Assembly: GCF_003269065.1 (NCBI RefSeq)
Contig: NZ_QLTA01000037.1
Location: 1 to 53,457, forward strand
Source of the DNA: Paracidovorax anthurii
GTDB lineage: Bacteria > Pseudomonadota > Gammaproteobacteria > Burkholderiales > Burkholderiaceae_C
DNA length: 53,457 nt
Reading direction: 5' to 3'
The translations under genes and the position numbers were made by a program. Below the pieces are notes generated by a model. That model was not told the DNA's origin and ran no database searches. It saw only the letters and a program-made list of their open reading frames with translations. This document shows positions 1 to 8,174 of the stretch, piece after piece. How positions within the stretch are numbered: position 1 is the stretch's first letter; every line of letters begins with the position of its first letter.

Positions 1-340
1 TGACTGATCGCAAGGGAGCGCTTGCGGCCTTCAAGCGCTGCAAGCGCTCGCTGGGGCGGGTGCAAAGTGTGCTGACGGACAGCGGTTACACAGGCGAGCC
101 CTTCGCGCAAGGCGTCAAGGACATCCTGGGTGAGCATGTGACGGTGCAGATCGCCAAGAGAAGCGAGTTGCACACCTTCAAGGTCATGCCCAAGCGCTGG
201 GTGGTTGAGCGCAGCTTTGCTTGGCTGGACAAGAATCGGCGGCTATGGAAGAACTGTGAGCGATGGCTCAACACCAGCTTACAGTTCGTCCACTTGGCGT
301 TTCTGGCTCTGCTACTCAGAAGATCGTAAACACGTTCTAA
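1..340 (+). mobile_element. IS5-family insertion sequence, right end only
   Basis: The window opens inside an insertion sequence. It holds the C-terminal third of an IS5-family DDE transposase, followed within about 14 bases of the stop codon by CGTAAACACGTTCTAA (325-340), which I take as the terminal inverted repeat. The left end lies outside the window, so I cannot confirm the inverted repeat pair or a target duplication. The element points toward the end of the leftward yqiJ operon and stops about 78 bases from it. Confidence 0.7.
3..329 (+). CDS. IS5-family transposase, C-terminal part (cut by the window edge)
   Basis: DDE transposase that would cut and join the ends of the insertion sequence. 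The reading frame is open from base 3, so the gene starts upstream of the window; a GTG at 60 is an internal valine, not a start. Visible family signatures are LTDSGYTG, which carries the second catalytic Asp, and WVVERSFAWL, which carries the catalytic Glu, followed by the basic stretch KNRRLWKNCERW. This order is typical of the IS427/IS1031 branch of IS5. The C-terminus is intact and ends at TAA just before the IS end. Whether the whole protein is functional cannot be judged. Confidence 0.85.
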   Translation, partial: TDRKGALAAFKRCKRSLGRVQSVLTDSGYTGEPFAQGVKDILGEHVTVQIAKRSELHTFKVMPKRWVVERSFAWLDKNRRLWKNCERWLNTSLQFVHLAFLALLLRRS

Positions 341-379
341 GTCCCTCGGGATGTCGGTATTGGGTAGGGAGAGGAATGG

Positions 380-415
380 AAAAAATGCCGCGAGGGCGGG
401 CCGCGCGGGCCCGCC
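380..415 (-). terminator. Possible terminator after the yqiJ operon
   Basis: On the minus strand just after the yqiJ stop there is an 8-bp stem GGCGGGCC/GGCCCGCC (395-402 with 408-415). About nine bases later comes a run of six T (A run at 380-385 on the plus strand). The distance from stem to T run is longer than ideal, so this is only a reasonable candidate. Confidence 0.4.
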
Positions 416-417
416 GC

Positions 418-1044
418 TCACATGAGCGTCGGGTGCGGGTTGGCGATGCACCGGTAGAACGCGCCGGCCTTGCGCACCACCAGGATCTCGACGCCTTCCT
501 CGAAAACGTCGCTGTCGATGTCCGGCTCCACCATCAGGTAGTGAGTCCGGCCATGGGTGTCGCGCACGCGCGCCTGTGCGGCCCAGCCGCGCCGCGCGGT
601 GCCCGCGGAGATCACGCCGGTGCGGCCCACCAGCGAAAGCTCGCTGACCGCGCTGGTCTCGTCGCGCGGCAGGATGTGGGCCACGAGGGAGCCCAGGCCC
701 CGGACGGTGACCAGGCCCGAGGGCAGGGCGAGCAGCCCGGCGCCCCAGGCCGGCAGGAAGCCGCCCAGCATGGCGTGGGCCACCATCTGCAGCGCGTAGC
801 CGAAGATGGCATAGCCCGCCAGGAACAGCACCAGCAGCACCAGCGAGGGCACCTGGCCCAGGTGCAGCCAGCCCAGGACGCGGTCCAGCCCGGCGTCGGA
901 GGCGACCTCCGGCAGCAGTCCGTCGATTACGTTGCTGGGGCTGAACGCCACCAGCATGCCGAACCCTTCGATGAGCGCGATCGCGACGATCAGCGCGAAG
1001 GCCACGCCGAAAGGGGTGGTTTCCGCAGCGGTAAGGAGGCTCAC
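418..1044 (-). CDS. yqiJ: YqiJ-family inner membrane protein with OB-fold C-terminus
   Basis: 208-residue membrane protein of the YqiJ (DUF1449) type. Hydrophobic segments lie at about residues 12-34, 66-88 and 92-112. A soluble beta-rich C-terminal domain follows from about residue 130 (LVGRTGVISAGTARRG, then VEPDIDSDVFEEGVEILVV), the OB-like half of this family. In E. coli yqiJ sits beside the flotillin gene yqiK, and related clusters add a PspA protein, as here. It begins two bases after the pspA-like stop, so it is the last gene of a three-gene operon. No flotillin gene is seen before the IS end. Its molecular role is unknown; membrane-stress maintenance is inferred from context. Confidence 0.8.
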   Translation of the reverse strand: MSLLTAAETTPFGVAFALIVAIALIEGFGMLVAFSPSNVIDGLLPEVASDAGLDRVLGWLHLGQVPSLVLLVLFLAGYAIFGYALQMVAHAMLGGFLPAWGAGLLALPSGLVTVRGLGSLVAHILPRDETSAVSELSLVGRTGVISAGTARRGWAAQARVRDTHGRTHYLMVEPDIDSDVFEEGVEILVVRKAGAFYRCIANPHPTLM

Positions 1045-1046
1045 GA

Positions 1047-1712
1047 TCAGCGGGTGCGCAGTTGCGCCATGCGTTCTTCGATCTGGCTCTGCCGCACCAG
1101 CTCTTCGAGGTCCTTGAGGCGCGTGGCCTGCTCCAGCGTGGCACCCGCCGCGCTGGGCGAGAGGCCCGTGTGGCGCTGGTACAGGCGGTCGAAGGCGCCG
1201 GTGGCCGATTCCATGCGGTCCTGTGCGCGGGTGCCCGCGCCGGGGGCGGCATCCGGGTGCGTGGCCGGTGCGCGGCTGCGCACGAACTCCTCCAGCGCCT
1301 CCGCCATCTGGCGCTTCTTGGCCAGCAGGGCCGTCACGTAGCCCTTGAGCTCGTCTTCCTTGCGCACGTGTTCCGCGAGGGCGGTTTCCAGCACCGGGAT
1401 CTGGGCCTCGATGTCCAGCTGGCGTGCCACGGCGGCCCGCGCCAGGTCGTCCCGGCCGGCGTCGAGGGCCTGCCGCGTCTGCCCGGCGAGGGTTTCGTGC
1501 TGGGCGTTCAGGTGCGAATGCTGCTGCTGCGCCAGATGGCGGTTGGCGCTCACGAGGCCCAGTTCATGCCGGACGTCCGATATGACGGCATCGACCTCGC
1601 GGATGGATTGCTCCATCACGGCCTCGGGCGCCTGGTTTTCGAGCCGGTCCACCAGGGCATGCACGCTCCCGGCAATGACGCGGCCCACGCGGGTCTTCAG
1701 GGAATCTGCCAT
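1047..1712 (-). CDS. PspA/IM30-family membrane-stress protein
   Basis: 221-residue PspA/IM30-like protein. It starts MADSLKTRVGRVIAGSVHAL, the amphipathic N-terminal helix typical of the family, followed by ENQAPEAVMEQSIREVD and long heptad-rich alpha-helical coiled coil to about residue 150. A Pro/Ala-rich hinge (about 148-162) and a C-terminal helix rich in Glu and Arg follow. Family members assemble on the inner face of the cytoplasmic membrane and protect it under stress. Pairing with YqiJ resembles the E. coli yjf/yqi type clusters rather than the pspABC operon; no pspF or pspB/C is present. It is translationally close to both neighbours (2-3 base gaps). Family call is firm; the exact role is inferred. 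Confidence 0.85.
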   Translation of the reverse strand: MADSLKTRVGRVIAGSVHALVDRLENQAPEAVMEQSIREVDAVISDVRHELGLVSANRHLAQQQHSHLNAQHETLAGQTRQALDAGRDDLARAAVARQLDIEAQIPVLETALAEHVRKEDELKGYVTALLAKKRQMAEALEEFVRSRAPATHPDAAPGAGTRAQDRMESATGAFDRLYQRHTGLSPSAAGATLEQATRLKDLEELVRQSQIEERMAQLRTR

Positions 1713-1715
1713 CGC

Positions 1716-2219
1716 TCACTCTCCTTTTCTGTGATGAATGCTGTTCGCCAGCTCGACCGTGGCGGCCATGTGCCGGCGCACCACGCCGGGGTCGTAGGCC
1801 GATGCCTCCGACGTAGCGGCCTGCCGCAGCAGCCCCGCGCTCAGCGCGAAGGCCCGCCGCACGAGCATGTCCTCCAGTTGCGCCGCCTCGGCCGCGGTCT
1901 GGGGCACATGGCTCATGACCATCGCCAGGCTGCTGGTGACGTGCTCCAGCAGCAGTCCGAGCACCTCCGAATGGCGCGACGACTCGGCCTCGGCGCGCAC
2001 CAGGGCATCGCGCGCGGCGGCGGTGAGATCGCGCGTCCACGCGTGTGCGGCGGGGTAGTCCATGGCACCGTCGTACTGCCGCTTGAGCTGGCCCAGCAGC
2101 ACGCGCAGCTTGTCGCTGTTGGTGGTGGCGCCCTCCACCGGCAGGCGGGCGAGCCAGAGGTAGAGATCGCTCGGAATCCGTGCGGACAGGGGTTCCATGG
2201 ACTGGGTGGGCGGCGGCAT
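1716..2219 (-). CDS. Unknown protein with RHH-like N-terminus, first gene of pspA-yqiJ operon
   Basis: I do not recognise a named family. The likely start is the ATG at 2219 (MPPPTQSMEPLSARIP), giving 167 residues; the longer frame from a TTG at 2273 would begin inside the 22-bp palindrome and is unlikely. Residues about 10-40 (LSARIPSDLYLWLARLPVEG and then DKLRVLLGQLK) resemble a ribbon-helix-helix fold: a short strand followed by two helices. The rest is helical, Ala-rich and without membrane segments. Being first in the operon and next to a perfect palindrome, it could be an autorepressor, but the remaining two thirds of the protein are larger than a bare RHH repressor. Function unproven. 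Confidence 0.6.
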   Translation of the reverse strand: MPPPTQSMEPLSARIPSDLYLWLARLPVEGATTNSDKLRVLLGQLKRQYDGAMDYPAAHAWTRDLTAAARDALVRAEAESSRHSEVLGLLLEHVTSSLAMVMSHVPQTAAEAAQLEDMLVRRAFALSAGLLRQAATSEASAYDPGVVRRHMAATVELANSIHHRKGE

Positions 2220-2252
2220 CGGATGTCTCGCGTTCAAGTCGGGTTGAAAACG

Positions 2253-2274
2253 ATTGTATTCATATGAATACAAT
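2253..2274. promoter_or_regulatory. Perfect 22-bp palindrome, likely operator
   Basis: Every base of 2253-2274 fits a perfect inverted repeat with half-site ATTGTATTCAT. It is AT-rich in a strongly GC-rich genome. It lies 33 bases upstream of the chosen start of the RHH-like/pspA/yqiJ operon and about 95 bases upstream of pepP, so a bound dimer could block the leftward promoter. The binding protein is not known; the RHH-like protein encoded next to it is the obvious candidate. Confidence 0.65.
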
Positions 2275-2368
2275 AGTCAACACCGTCGCGCACAGCGCTT
2301 CGGCCAGGCCGCCTGGGGGTTTGCCACGCCGCGTCCACGCGGCGGCTGGATGGCGTGACAATGGGGGA

Positions 2369-3760
2369 ATGACCTCACAGCCTTCCCTCTACGCCCGGCG
2401 CCGCGCCCACCTCGCTTCCCTGCTGGGCGAGGGCGGCATCGCCATCGTGCCCACGGCGCCTGAGCGCGCCCGCAACCGCGACAGCGAGTTCCTCTACCGG
2501 CACGACAGCTATTTCCATTACCTCACCGGCTTCACCGAGCCGCAGGCCTGCCTGGTGCTGACGGCCGACGGGCGCTCCACGCTCTTTTGCCAGCCCAAGG
2601 ACCTGGAGCGCGAGATCTGGGACGGCTACCGCCTCGGCCCCGAGGCGGCCGTGGCCGCGCTGGGCGTGGAGGCGGCGCATTCCTCGGCGCAGCTCGAATC
2701 GCAGCTGCCGCGCCTGCTGGAGAACCGCGAGCGCGTCTGGTACCCGTTCGCCACGCACGAGGGGCTGGCCGCGCGCGTGGACGGCTGGCTGCAGAAGGTG
2801 CGCGCCCGCGTGCGCTACGGCGCGCTGTGCCCCGCGCAGCAGGGCGACCTGTGCACGTTGCTCGACGAGATGCGCCTCATCAAGGATGCGCACGAGCAGG
2901 ACGTGATGCGCCGCGCCGCGCGCATCAGCGCGCAGGCCCACGTCCGTGCCATGCAGTACAGCGCCCGCATGCTGCGCGCCGGCGAGGACGTGCGCGAGTA
3001 CCACCTCGACGCCGAGCTGCTGCACGAATTCCGCCGCCAGGGCTCGCAGGCCGTGGCGTACAACTCCATCGTCGCGGCCGGCGCCAATGCCTGCGTGCTG
3101 CACTACCGCGCCGACGCCGCGCCGGTGCGCGCGGGGGAGCTGGTGCTGATCGACGCCGGCTGCGAGCTCGACGGCTATGCCAGCGACATCACCCGCACCT
3201 TCCCGGCCGACGGCCGCTTCACCGGCCCGCAGCGCGACGTGTACGACCTGGTGCTGGCGAGCCAGCACGCGGCCGTGGCCGCCACGAAGGCCGGCGTGCG
3301 CTTCAACGACCCGCACGACGCCACCGTGGCGGTGCTGGCGCAGGGTCTGCTGGACCTGGGCCTGCTGCGCAAGGACAAGTTCGGCTCCGCGCAGGACGTG
3401 ATCGAGCAGCGTGCCTATTTCCAGTTCTACATGCACCGCACGGGCCACTGGCTCGGCATGGACGTGCACGACTGCGGCAGCTACGTGGAGCCCTCCGAGG
3501 TGGGCGAGACCAGCGAGCGGCGCGACCCGCTCTCGGGCGAGACCATCACCAACCGGCCCAGCCGCATCCTGCGCCCGGGCATGGTGCTGACCATCGAGCC
3601 GGGGCTCTACATCCGCCCCGCGCCCGGCGTGCCCGAGGCGTTCCACCACATCGGCATCCGCATCGAGGACGACGCCATCGTGACCGAGGCCGGCTGCGAG
3701 CTGATCACGCGCGACGTGCCGGTGGAGGCGGGCGAGATCGAGGCGCTGATGCGCGGCTGA
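2369..3760 (+). CDS. pepP: Xaa-Pro aminopeptidase (aminopeptidase P)
   Basis: Cytosolic metallopeptidase that removes the N-terminal residue before a proline. The 463-residue protein has the two expected halves: an N-terminal AMP_N domain (YARRRAHLASLL, then DSEFLYRHDSYFHYLTGF) and a C-terminal pita-bread domain. The five metal ligands are visible: Asp about 261 and Asp about 272 in LIDAGCELDGYASDITRTF, His about 359 in TGHWLGMDVHD, Glu about 409 in LTIEPGLYI and Glu about 433 in GIRIEDDAIV. I start at the ATG at 2369 (MTSQPSLYARRR), which follows a GGGGGA stretch; the frame is open further upstream but that part has no family similarity. Transcribed away from the pspA-type operon. Confidence 0.93.
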   Translation: MTSQPSLYARRRAHLASLLGEGGIAIVPTAPERARNRDSEFLYRHDSYFHYLTGFTEPQACLVLTADGRSTLFCQPKDLEREIWDGYRLGPEAAVAALGVEAAHSSAQLESQLPRLLENRERVWYPFATHEGLAARVDGWLQKVRARVRYGALCPAQQGDLCTLLDEMRLIKDAHEQDVMRRAARISAQAHVRAMQYSARMLRAGEDVREYHLDAELLHEFRRQGSQAVAYNSIVAAGANACVLHYRADAAPVRAGELVLIDAGCELDGYASDITRTFPADGRFTGPQRDVYDLVLASQHAAVAATKAGVRFNDPHDATVAVLAQGLLDLGLLRKDKFGSAQDVIEQRAYFQFYMHRTGHWLGMDVHDCGSYVEPSEVGETSERRDPLSGETITNRPSRILRPGMVLTIEPGLYIRPAPGVPEAFHHIGIRIEDDAIVTEAGCELITRDVPVEAGEIEALMRG

Positions 3761-3887
3761 GCCGTGCCATCCGGGCAGAGCCCGGCACCGGATCGAGCGC
3801 CGTCGCTTGGTGCCGCGCCGGTCCGGCGCACGACTGCATGGAACATCCGAAGCGGGCCCCGAACGGCCATGGGGCCTCGTCCCCACA

Positions 3888-4295
3888 TCAGCCAGGCGCG
3901 CCTACCTGCTGCACCAGTCCCATGGCAAAGCGACCGTATCCCACCGACCAGTCGGAATAGTCGTTCTCGTGCATGAAGATGAACACGTCGGCCGGGGCTA
4001 CGCGCGCCATCACCCCGAGATTCCGGGCAATGCCGGTGTACAGGTCGCGCTTCATCGCGTCGCTGCGGCCGCGGCGCAAGGTGATCTCCACGACCACCAC
4101 TTCGTCCGAGCGTGCCACTCCGTTGAAGCTGCGGCTGAAAGCGAATTGCCCGGGCGCGTAGGCGGTCACCATGTTGAACAACTCGTCTTCCGGCATGGCG
4201 ATGCCATCGACCAAAGCCTGGTGGATGGCCTGAACGATGCCCTCACGTTCGCCAGGCGGCGTTGCTTGTGGAAGGTAGGTGTGGATGAAAGGCAT
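3888..4295 (-). CDS. Tautomerase-family protein
   Basis: 135-residue protein that begins MPFIHTYLP, placing a proline at position 2, the catalytic base exposed after Met removal in the 4-oxalocrotonate tautomerase/MIF superfamily. The length and the pattern (EREGIVQAIHQALVDG, then FNMVTAYAPGQF and DVFIFMHENDYSDWSVGYG) fit the longer Tautomerase_2 type rather than the 62-residue 4-OT type. An AGGAAC ribosome site precedes the start. It faces away from a GcvA-type LysR regulator 137 bases off, the usual layout for regulator and target. Substrate unknown; a role in degrading an aromatic or halogenated acid would be a guess. Confidence 0.8.
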   Translation of the reverse strand: MPFIHTYLPQATPPGEREGIVQAIHQALVDGIAMPEDELFNMVTAYAPGQFAFSRSFNGVARSDEVVVVEITLRRGRSDAMKRDLYTGIARNLGVMARVAPADVFIFMHENDYSDWSVGYGRFAMGLVQQVGAPG

Positions 4296-4432
4296 TTCAG
4301 TATGTTCCTGTTTGGAAAATAGGCGGCAAGGACCGCTCTGATCGCGGCCTCCTGATTTTTCTCAGTTTCTTCCTCAGGAAAAAGCGATTTATCCTCGCGC
4401 TCTATGTGCAGCTGAATCACATAGAAATCGCC

Positions 4433-5356
4433 ATGCCACGTCGCCTCCCGCCCCTGGGCGCCCTGCGTGCCTTCGAAGCCGCTGCTCGTCTGGGCCGCAT
4501 GACGATGGCCGCCGAAGAGCTGTCGGTATCGCCAGGCGCCATCAGCCGTCAGGTGCGTCAACTCGAAGACCATCTGGGCCTGCCGCTGTTCGACGGCACC
4601 AAGGCGCGGCCGACGCTCACCGCCGCGGCACGCACGCTGCAGCCCGTGCTGGCCACCGCTTTCCAGCAGATCGAAGACACGGTGCGTGCCCTGGGCGATG
4701 CCCACCACGGCCCGCTGGACGTGGCCTGCTTCAGCACCTTCACGGTCAAATGGCTGATCCCGCGGTTGTTCGACTTCCATGCGCAGCATCCCGGCATCGA
4801 GGTGCGCCTGCGTACCACTGACACGGGCACCGATGCCGCCTCCGAAGGCTGCGACCTGCTCATCACCGCCGAAGAGGCCACAGTCGCACGGCGCGATGAC
4901 GCCACATCCCTGCACCTGTTCTCCGAGTGCCTGGGCCCGGTGCTGTCCCCCGCGCTGGCTGCGCGCACCGGCGTGCTGCACACACCCGCCGACCTGGAGG
5001 GCCAACCCCTCCTGCACACACGCGCGCGGCGCGGTGCCTGGGCCGCCTGGGCCGCATCCACCGGTGCGGACTGGCACCCGGAGGCAGCGGCCACCGGCCC
5101 GGTGTACGAGCACTACTACTTCACGCTGGAGGCTGCCGTGCGCGGCCTGGGCATTGCCCTGGCCCCCTGGCACCTGGTGGTGGACGACGTGCAGGCCGGG
5201 CGCCTGGTGGCGCCCTTCGGCTTTGCGGCCTCTGGCTACGACTACCTCGCGCTGGGGCGCACCACCGCAGCCCATCCCCGGCGCGATACGTTCTGCCAGT
5301 GGCTGGCCGCGCAAGTGCGGGCCATGCCGCCAGCCGCGGTCGACGGCGGCAATTGA
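4433..5356 (+). CDS. LysR-family regulator, GcvA-like
   Basis: Transcription factor of 307 residues. The start MPRRLPPLGALRAFEAAARLG is the classic GcvA-branch N-terminus, followed by a winged helix-turn-helix (MTMAAEELSVSPGAISRQVR) and LEDHLGLPLFDG. The effector-binding domain runs from about residue 90 (LDVACFSTFTVKWLIPRLFDF) to the end. I chose the ATG at 4433 because the family begins at this motif; an in-frame GTG at 4406 would add nine residues and cannot be excluded. Divergent from the tautomerase gene, which it probably controls; I could not find a convincing T-N11-A site in the 137-base gap. Inducer unknown. Confidence 0.88.
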   Translation: MPRRLPPLGALRAFEAAARLGRMTMAAEELSVSPGAISRQVRQLEDHLGLPLFDGTKARPTLTAAARTLQPVLATAFQQIEDTVRALGDAHHGPLDVACFSTFTVKWLIPRLFDFHAQHPGIEVRLRTTDTGTDAASEGCDLLITAEEATVARRDDATSLHLFSECLGPVLSPALAARTGVLHTPADLEGQPLLHTRARRGAWAAWAASTGADWHPEAAATGPVYEHYYFTLEAAVRGLGIALAPWHLVVDDVQAGRLVAPFGFAASGYDYLALGRTTAAHPRRDTFCQWLAAQVRAMPPAAVDGGN

Positions 5357-5389
5357 ATTCCCTGGGCCGGACGGGCCCGTGCCTGTACC

Positions 5390-5402
5390 CGGTATGTAAC
5401 CG
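5390..5402. promoter_or_regulatory. Inverted repeat CGGT-N5-ACCG upstream of pyk
   Basis: CGGTATGTAACCG lies 58 bases before the pyk start. Its reverse complement begins CGGTTAC, the same core found twice upstream of fba (10329-10347). Short, so chance is possible; noted because both downstream genes are glycolytic. Confidence 0.3.
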
Positions 5403-5460
5403 TTTCCGTGCCAGAATTGAAACCCGATTACATCCCGAACGCTTCCAAGGAGACACCCCC

Positions 5461-6897
5461 ATGCGCATCCGCCGAGCCACCAAGATCGTCGCCACCCTGG
5501 GCCCCGCGTCGAGCGATCCGGCCCTGCTGGAGCGGATGATCGCGATCGGCGTGAACGTGGTGCGGCTCAATTTCAGCCACGGCACGGCGCAGGACCACAT
5601 CGACCGGGCCGAGAAGGTGCGCGCCGCCGCCCAGCGCGCGGGCCGCGAGGTGGCCATCATGGCCGACCTGCAGGGCCCCAAGATCCGCGTGGGCAAGTTC
5701 GCCGAGGGCAAGGTCTGGCTGGAGCCCGGCGCGGCCTTCGTCCTCGATGCCTCGCGCACCGAGCCGGGCGACGTGAACGGCGTGGGCCTCGACTACAAGG
5801 AGCTGCCGCGCGACGTGAAGGCGGGCGACGTGCTGCTTCTCAACGACGGCCTCATCGTGCTCACGGTGAACGCCGTGCGCGGCGAGGAGGTGCTGACCAC
5901 CGTGCGCGTGGGCGGCGAGCTGTCCAACAACAAGGGCATCAACAAGCAGGGCGGGGGCCTCACGGCGCCCGCGCTCACGGCCAAGGACATGGAGGACATC
6001 AAGACCGCCATGAGCTTCCAGGCCGACTACGTGGCCGTGAGCTTTCCGAAGAACGCCACCGACATGGAAATGGCGCGCCAGCTGTGCAACGTGGCCGCGG
6101 CCGAATACCGCCACAAGCCGGCCCTGATCGCGAAGATCGAGCGCGCCGAGGCGGTGCCGCGCCTGGAGGAGATCCTGCGCGTGTCCGACGGCATCATGGT
6201 GGCGCGCGGCGACCTGGCCGTGGAGGTGGGCAACGCCGCCGTGCCGGCGCTGCAAAAGAAGATGATCCGCATGGCGCGCGACATGGACAAGGTCGTCATC
6301 ACCGCCACGCAGATGATGGAGAGCATGATCACCAACCCCGTGCCCACGCGCGCGGAGGTGAGCGACGTGGCCAACGCGGTGCTCGACGGCACCGATGCCG
6401 TGATGCTCAGCGCCGAGACGGCCGCCGGCCGCTATCCGCTGGAGACGGTGGAGGAGATGGCCAAAATCTGCGCCGCCGCCGAGGCCGCCGAAGACCCCGA
6501 GCGCGATTCCGATTTCACGGGCCAGACGCTGGGCCGCATCGACCAGTCCATCGCCATGGGCGCGCTCTTCACGGCCCACCACCTGGGCGCCAAGGCCATC
6601 GTGGCGCTCACCGACAGCGGCTCCACCGCGCTCTGGATGAGCCGCCACCGCATCCACATCCCGATCTACGCGCTCACGCCCAAGGTGGCCACGCAGCGCA
6701 AGATGGCGATGTACCGCAACGTGCGCCCCCTGCTCATGGACACCAGCGTGGACCGTGACACGGCATTGGAGCAGGCCGAGGGCCACCTCAAGAGCCGCAA
6801 CATCGTGCAGCAGGGCGATCTTTATGTGATCACCTGCGGGGAGCCGATGGGCGCCCCGGGCGGAACCAATATGCTGAAAATTTGCCGCGCCGGCTGA
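5461..6897 (+). CDS. pyk: Pyruvate kinase
   Basis: Catalyses phosphoenolpyruvate plus ADP to pyruvate plus ATP, the last step of glycolysis. The 478-residue length is normal. The order of motifs is complete: RRATKIVATLGPASS at the N-terminus, NFSHG near residue 37, MADLQGPKIRVGKF near 72, the active-site helix with LIAKIERAEAV near 221 and the signature MVARGDLAVEVG near 244, then TATQMMESM and DAVMLSAETAAG. The C-terminal allosteric domain (about 345-478) ends at ITCGEPMGAPGGTN. AAGGAG lies at good distance from the ATG. Its last 68 bases overlap the 3-prime end of the convergent PAP2 gene. Confidence 0.97.
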   Translation: MRIRRATKIVATLGPASSDPALLERMIAIGVNVVRLNFSHGTAQDHIDRAEKVRAAAQRAGREVAIMADLQGPKIRVGKFAEGKVWLEPGAAFVLDASRTEPGDVNGVGLDYKELPRDVKAGDVLLLNDGLIVLTVNAVRGEEVLTTVRVGGELSNNKGINKQGGGLTAPALTAKDMEDIKTAMSFQADYVAVSFPKNATDMEMARQLCNVAAAEYRHKPALIAKIERAEAVPRLEEILRVSDGIMVARGDLAVEVGNAAVPALQKKMIRMARDMDKVVITATQMMESMITNPVPTRAEVSDVANAVLDGTDAVMLSAETAAGRYPLETVEEMAKICAAAEAAEDPERDSDFTGQTLGRIDQSIAMGALFTAHHLGAKAIVALTDSGSTALWMSRHRIHIPIYALTPKVATQRKMAMYRNVRPLLMDTSVDRDTALEQAEGHLKSRNIVQQGDLYVITCGEPMGAPGGTNMLKICRAG

Positions 6898-7420
6898 TCC
6901 AGGCCTGCGCCGCGCGTCCGGCCACCCAGGCGCTGCAGGCGCCCACGAGCGCGCCGGCGATCACGTCCGAGGGCATGTGCACGCCCAGGCAGACCCGGCT
7001 CCAGCCCAGGGCCGCTGCCAGGGCGTAGGCCAGCCACCGCCAGCCGGGTGCCTGGCCGCGCGCGAGCCCGAGCGTGAGGCCCCGCGCGAGGGCGAAGGCG
7101 GCGGCCGTGTGCATGCTGGGAAAACTCGCGCGGGCGCCCATCTCGATCCACTGGATGCCCAGGCCCAGTTGCGCCGGGCGCGGGACCGGAAAGAGGGCCC
7201 GGAACCCGCGCACCGTGCACCACGCGACCAGCAGCGAGAACACCCCCCAGGCCACGGCGCGGCGCGTGGCGGGATTGCCCCGCGCGAGCTCCAGCACCAT
7301 CAGCAGTCCCGCGAAGACGGGAAGATCCTGCGACAGCCACCGCGCGGCGGCCAGCACGGCCGCCGGCGTGGCGGGGGTGGCGTTCAGCGCCAGGAAAAGG
7401 TCGGCATCAAGGGCAAGCAT
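6830..7420 (-). CDS. PAP2-family membrane phosphatase
   Basis: 196-residue PAP2 (type 2 phosphatidic acid phosphatase) protein with several hydrophobic helices. The three catalytic blocks are recognisable: RALFPVPRPAQ (motif 1), SFPSMHTAAAFALARG (motif 2, His of PSxH), and WSRVCLGVHMPSDVIAG (motif 3 with nucleophilic His and the Asp). Members dephosphorylate lipids such as undecaprenyl pyrophosphate, phosphatidylglycerol phosphate or lipid A at the periplasmic face. The start overlaps the preceding PAP2 gene by 14 bases, so the two are translated together. The tail runs 68 bases into the convergent pyk gene, which may make the last 20 or so residues an add-on. Substrate unknown. Confidence 0.85.
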   Translation of the reverse strand: MLALDADLFLALNATPATPAAVLAAARWLSQDLPVFAGLLMVLELARGNPATRRAVAWGVFSLLVAWCTVRGFRALFPVPRPAQLGLGIQWIEMGARASFPSMHTAAAFALARGLTLGLARGQAPGWRWLAYALAAALGWSRVCLGVHMPSDVIAGALVGACSAWVAGRAAQAWISRRGKFSAYWFRPGRPSAPRR

Positions 7421-8150
7421 GGGATGCGCTCTCGGGAGGAAGGACGCTGTCGGAGAGCGGATGGCGCAGGCGCAGCAACCGTGCGACCAGATCGCTGGCC
7501 CAGCCCGCCACCCAGCACAGCCAGCCGGTCCACAGCGTGTGGCTCATGAAATGCGCACCGCGCATCTGCTGGGCCAGGCCCAGCACGAGCCCGGCGGCGA
7601 GCGAGGCCGCCAGCCACCAGCGGGCCGCGCGCGGCTTGCGGTGGCGCAGCGCGAAGTAGCCGCCGATGAACGCGAAGCCGGCCGAGGCATGGCCCGCCGG
7701 GAAGCAGTGGCCGCTGCCGCCGTCGAAGATGCCGCGCGACCAGTGCGAGACATACCGGGCCACGCCGCCGAACTCGGCCAGATCCCACGGGCAGCTGGTG
7801 GCGCTGGTCTGCTTGAAGACGGTCACGACGCCCAGGGCGAGAAGCGCGCTGGCGGCCATCTGCATGCGGTCGGCGGTCGAGAGCTGGCGCAGCCAGCCCA
7901 CGGGCCACCAGACGGAAGCGGCCAGCAGCACCATGATCACCCAGCCCGTGCGCCGTGCGCCCTCGTGCATGACGGAGACCAGGAACCCGTCGTCGCGCAG
8001 CGGAAACCCCCCGGCATTGCCGAAAACCCGGGCCAGCACCATGTCGAAGGACGTGGCATCCCAGGCGATGAGCAGGCCCAGGGCCGCCACGGTCCAGAGC
8101 AGGAGGGCAAGGGGGCGGGGCGCGGGAGACGGCAGGGTCGCAGGGGTCAT
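7407..8150 (-). CDS. PAP2-family phosphatase, candidate lipid A phosphatase
   Basis: 247-residue membrane protein with hydrophobic segments near 13-30, 69-87 and 100-115 and more after the catalytic region. Motif 2 is FPAGHASAGFAF and motif 3 MRGAHFMSHTLWTGW. Motif 1 is the variant KQTSATSCPWDL rather than KxxxxxxRP, as seen in a PAP2 subgroup. It shares an 81-base intergenic region with an OmpR-family response regulator, and a PmrA-type box (8175-8191) lies 24 bases before its start. PmrA-type systems commonly control lipid A decoration, so an envelope-lipid phosphatase is the natural reading; this is inference from context, not from a substrate-specific motif. Confidence 0.82.
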   Translation of the reverse strand: MTPATLPSPAPRPLALLLWTVAALGLLIAWDATSFDMVLARVFGNAGGFPLRDDGFLVSVMHEGARRTGWVIMVLLAASVWWPVGWLRQLSTADRMQMAASALLALGVVTVFKQTSATSCPWDLAEFGGVARYVSHWSRGIFDGGSGHCFPAGHASAGFAFIGGYFALRHRKPRAARWWLAASLAAGLVLGLAQQMRGAHFMSHTLWTGWLCWVAGWASDLVARLLRLRHPLSDSVLPPESASHACP

Positions 8151-8174
8151 GGCGCGCGACGATAGGGAGCCCCT

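Noticed and set aside
2220-2273. TTG start at 2273 for the RHH-like gene
   Set aside because: It would place the start codon inside the 22-bp palindrome with no ribosome site. The ATG at 2219 keeps the palindrome upstream as an operator.
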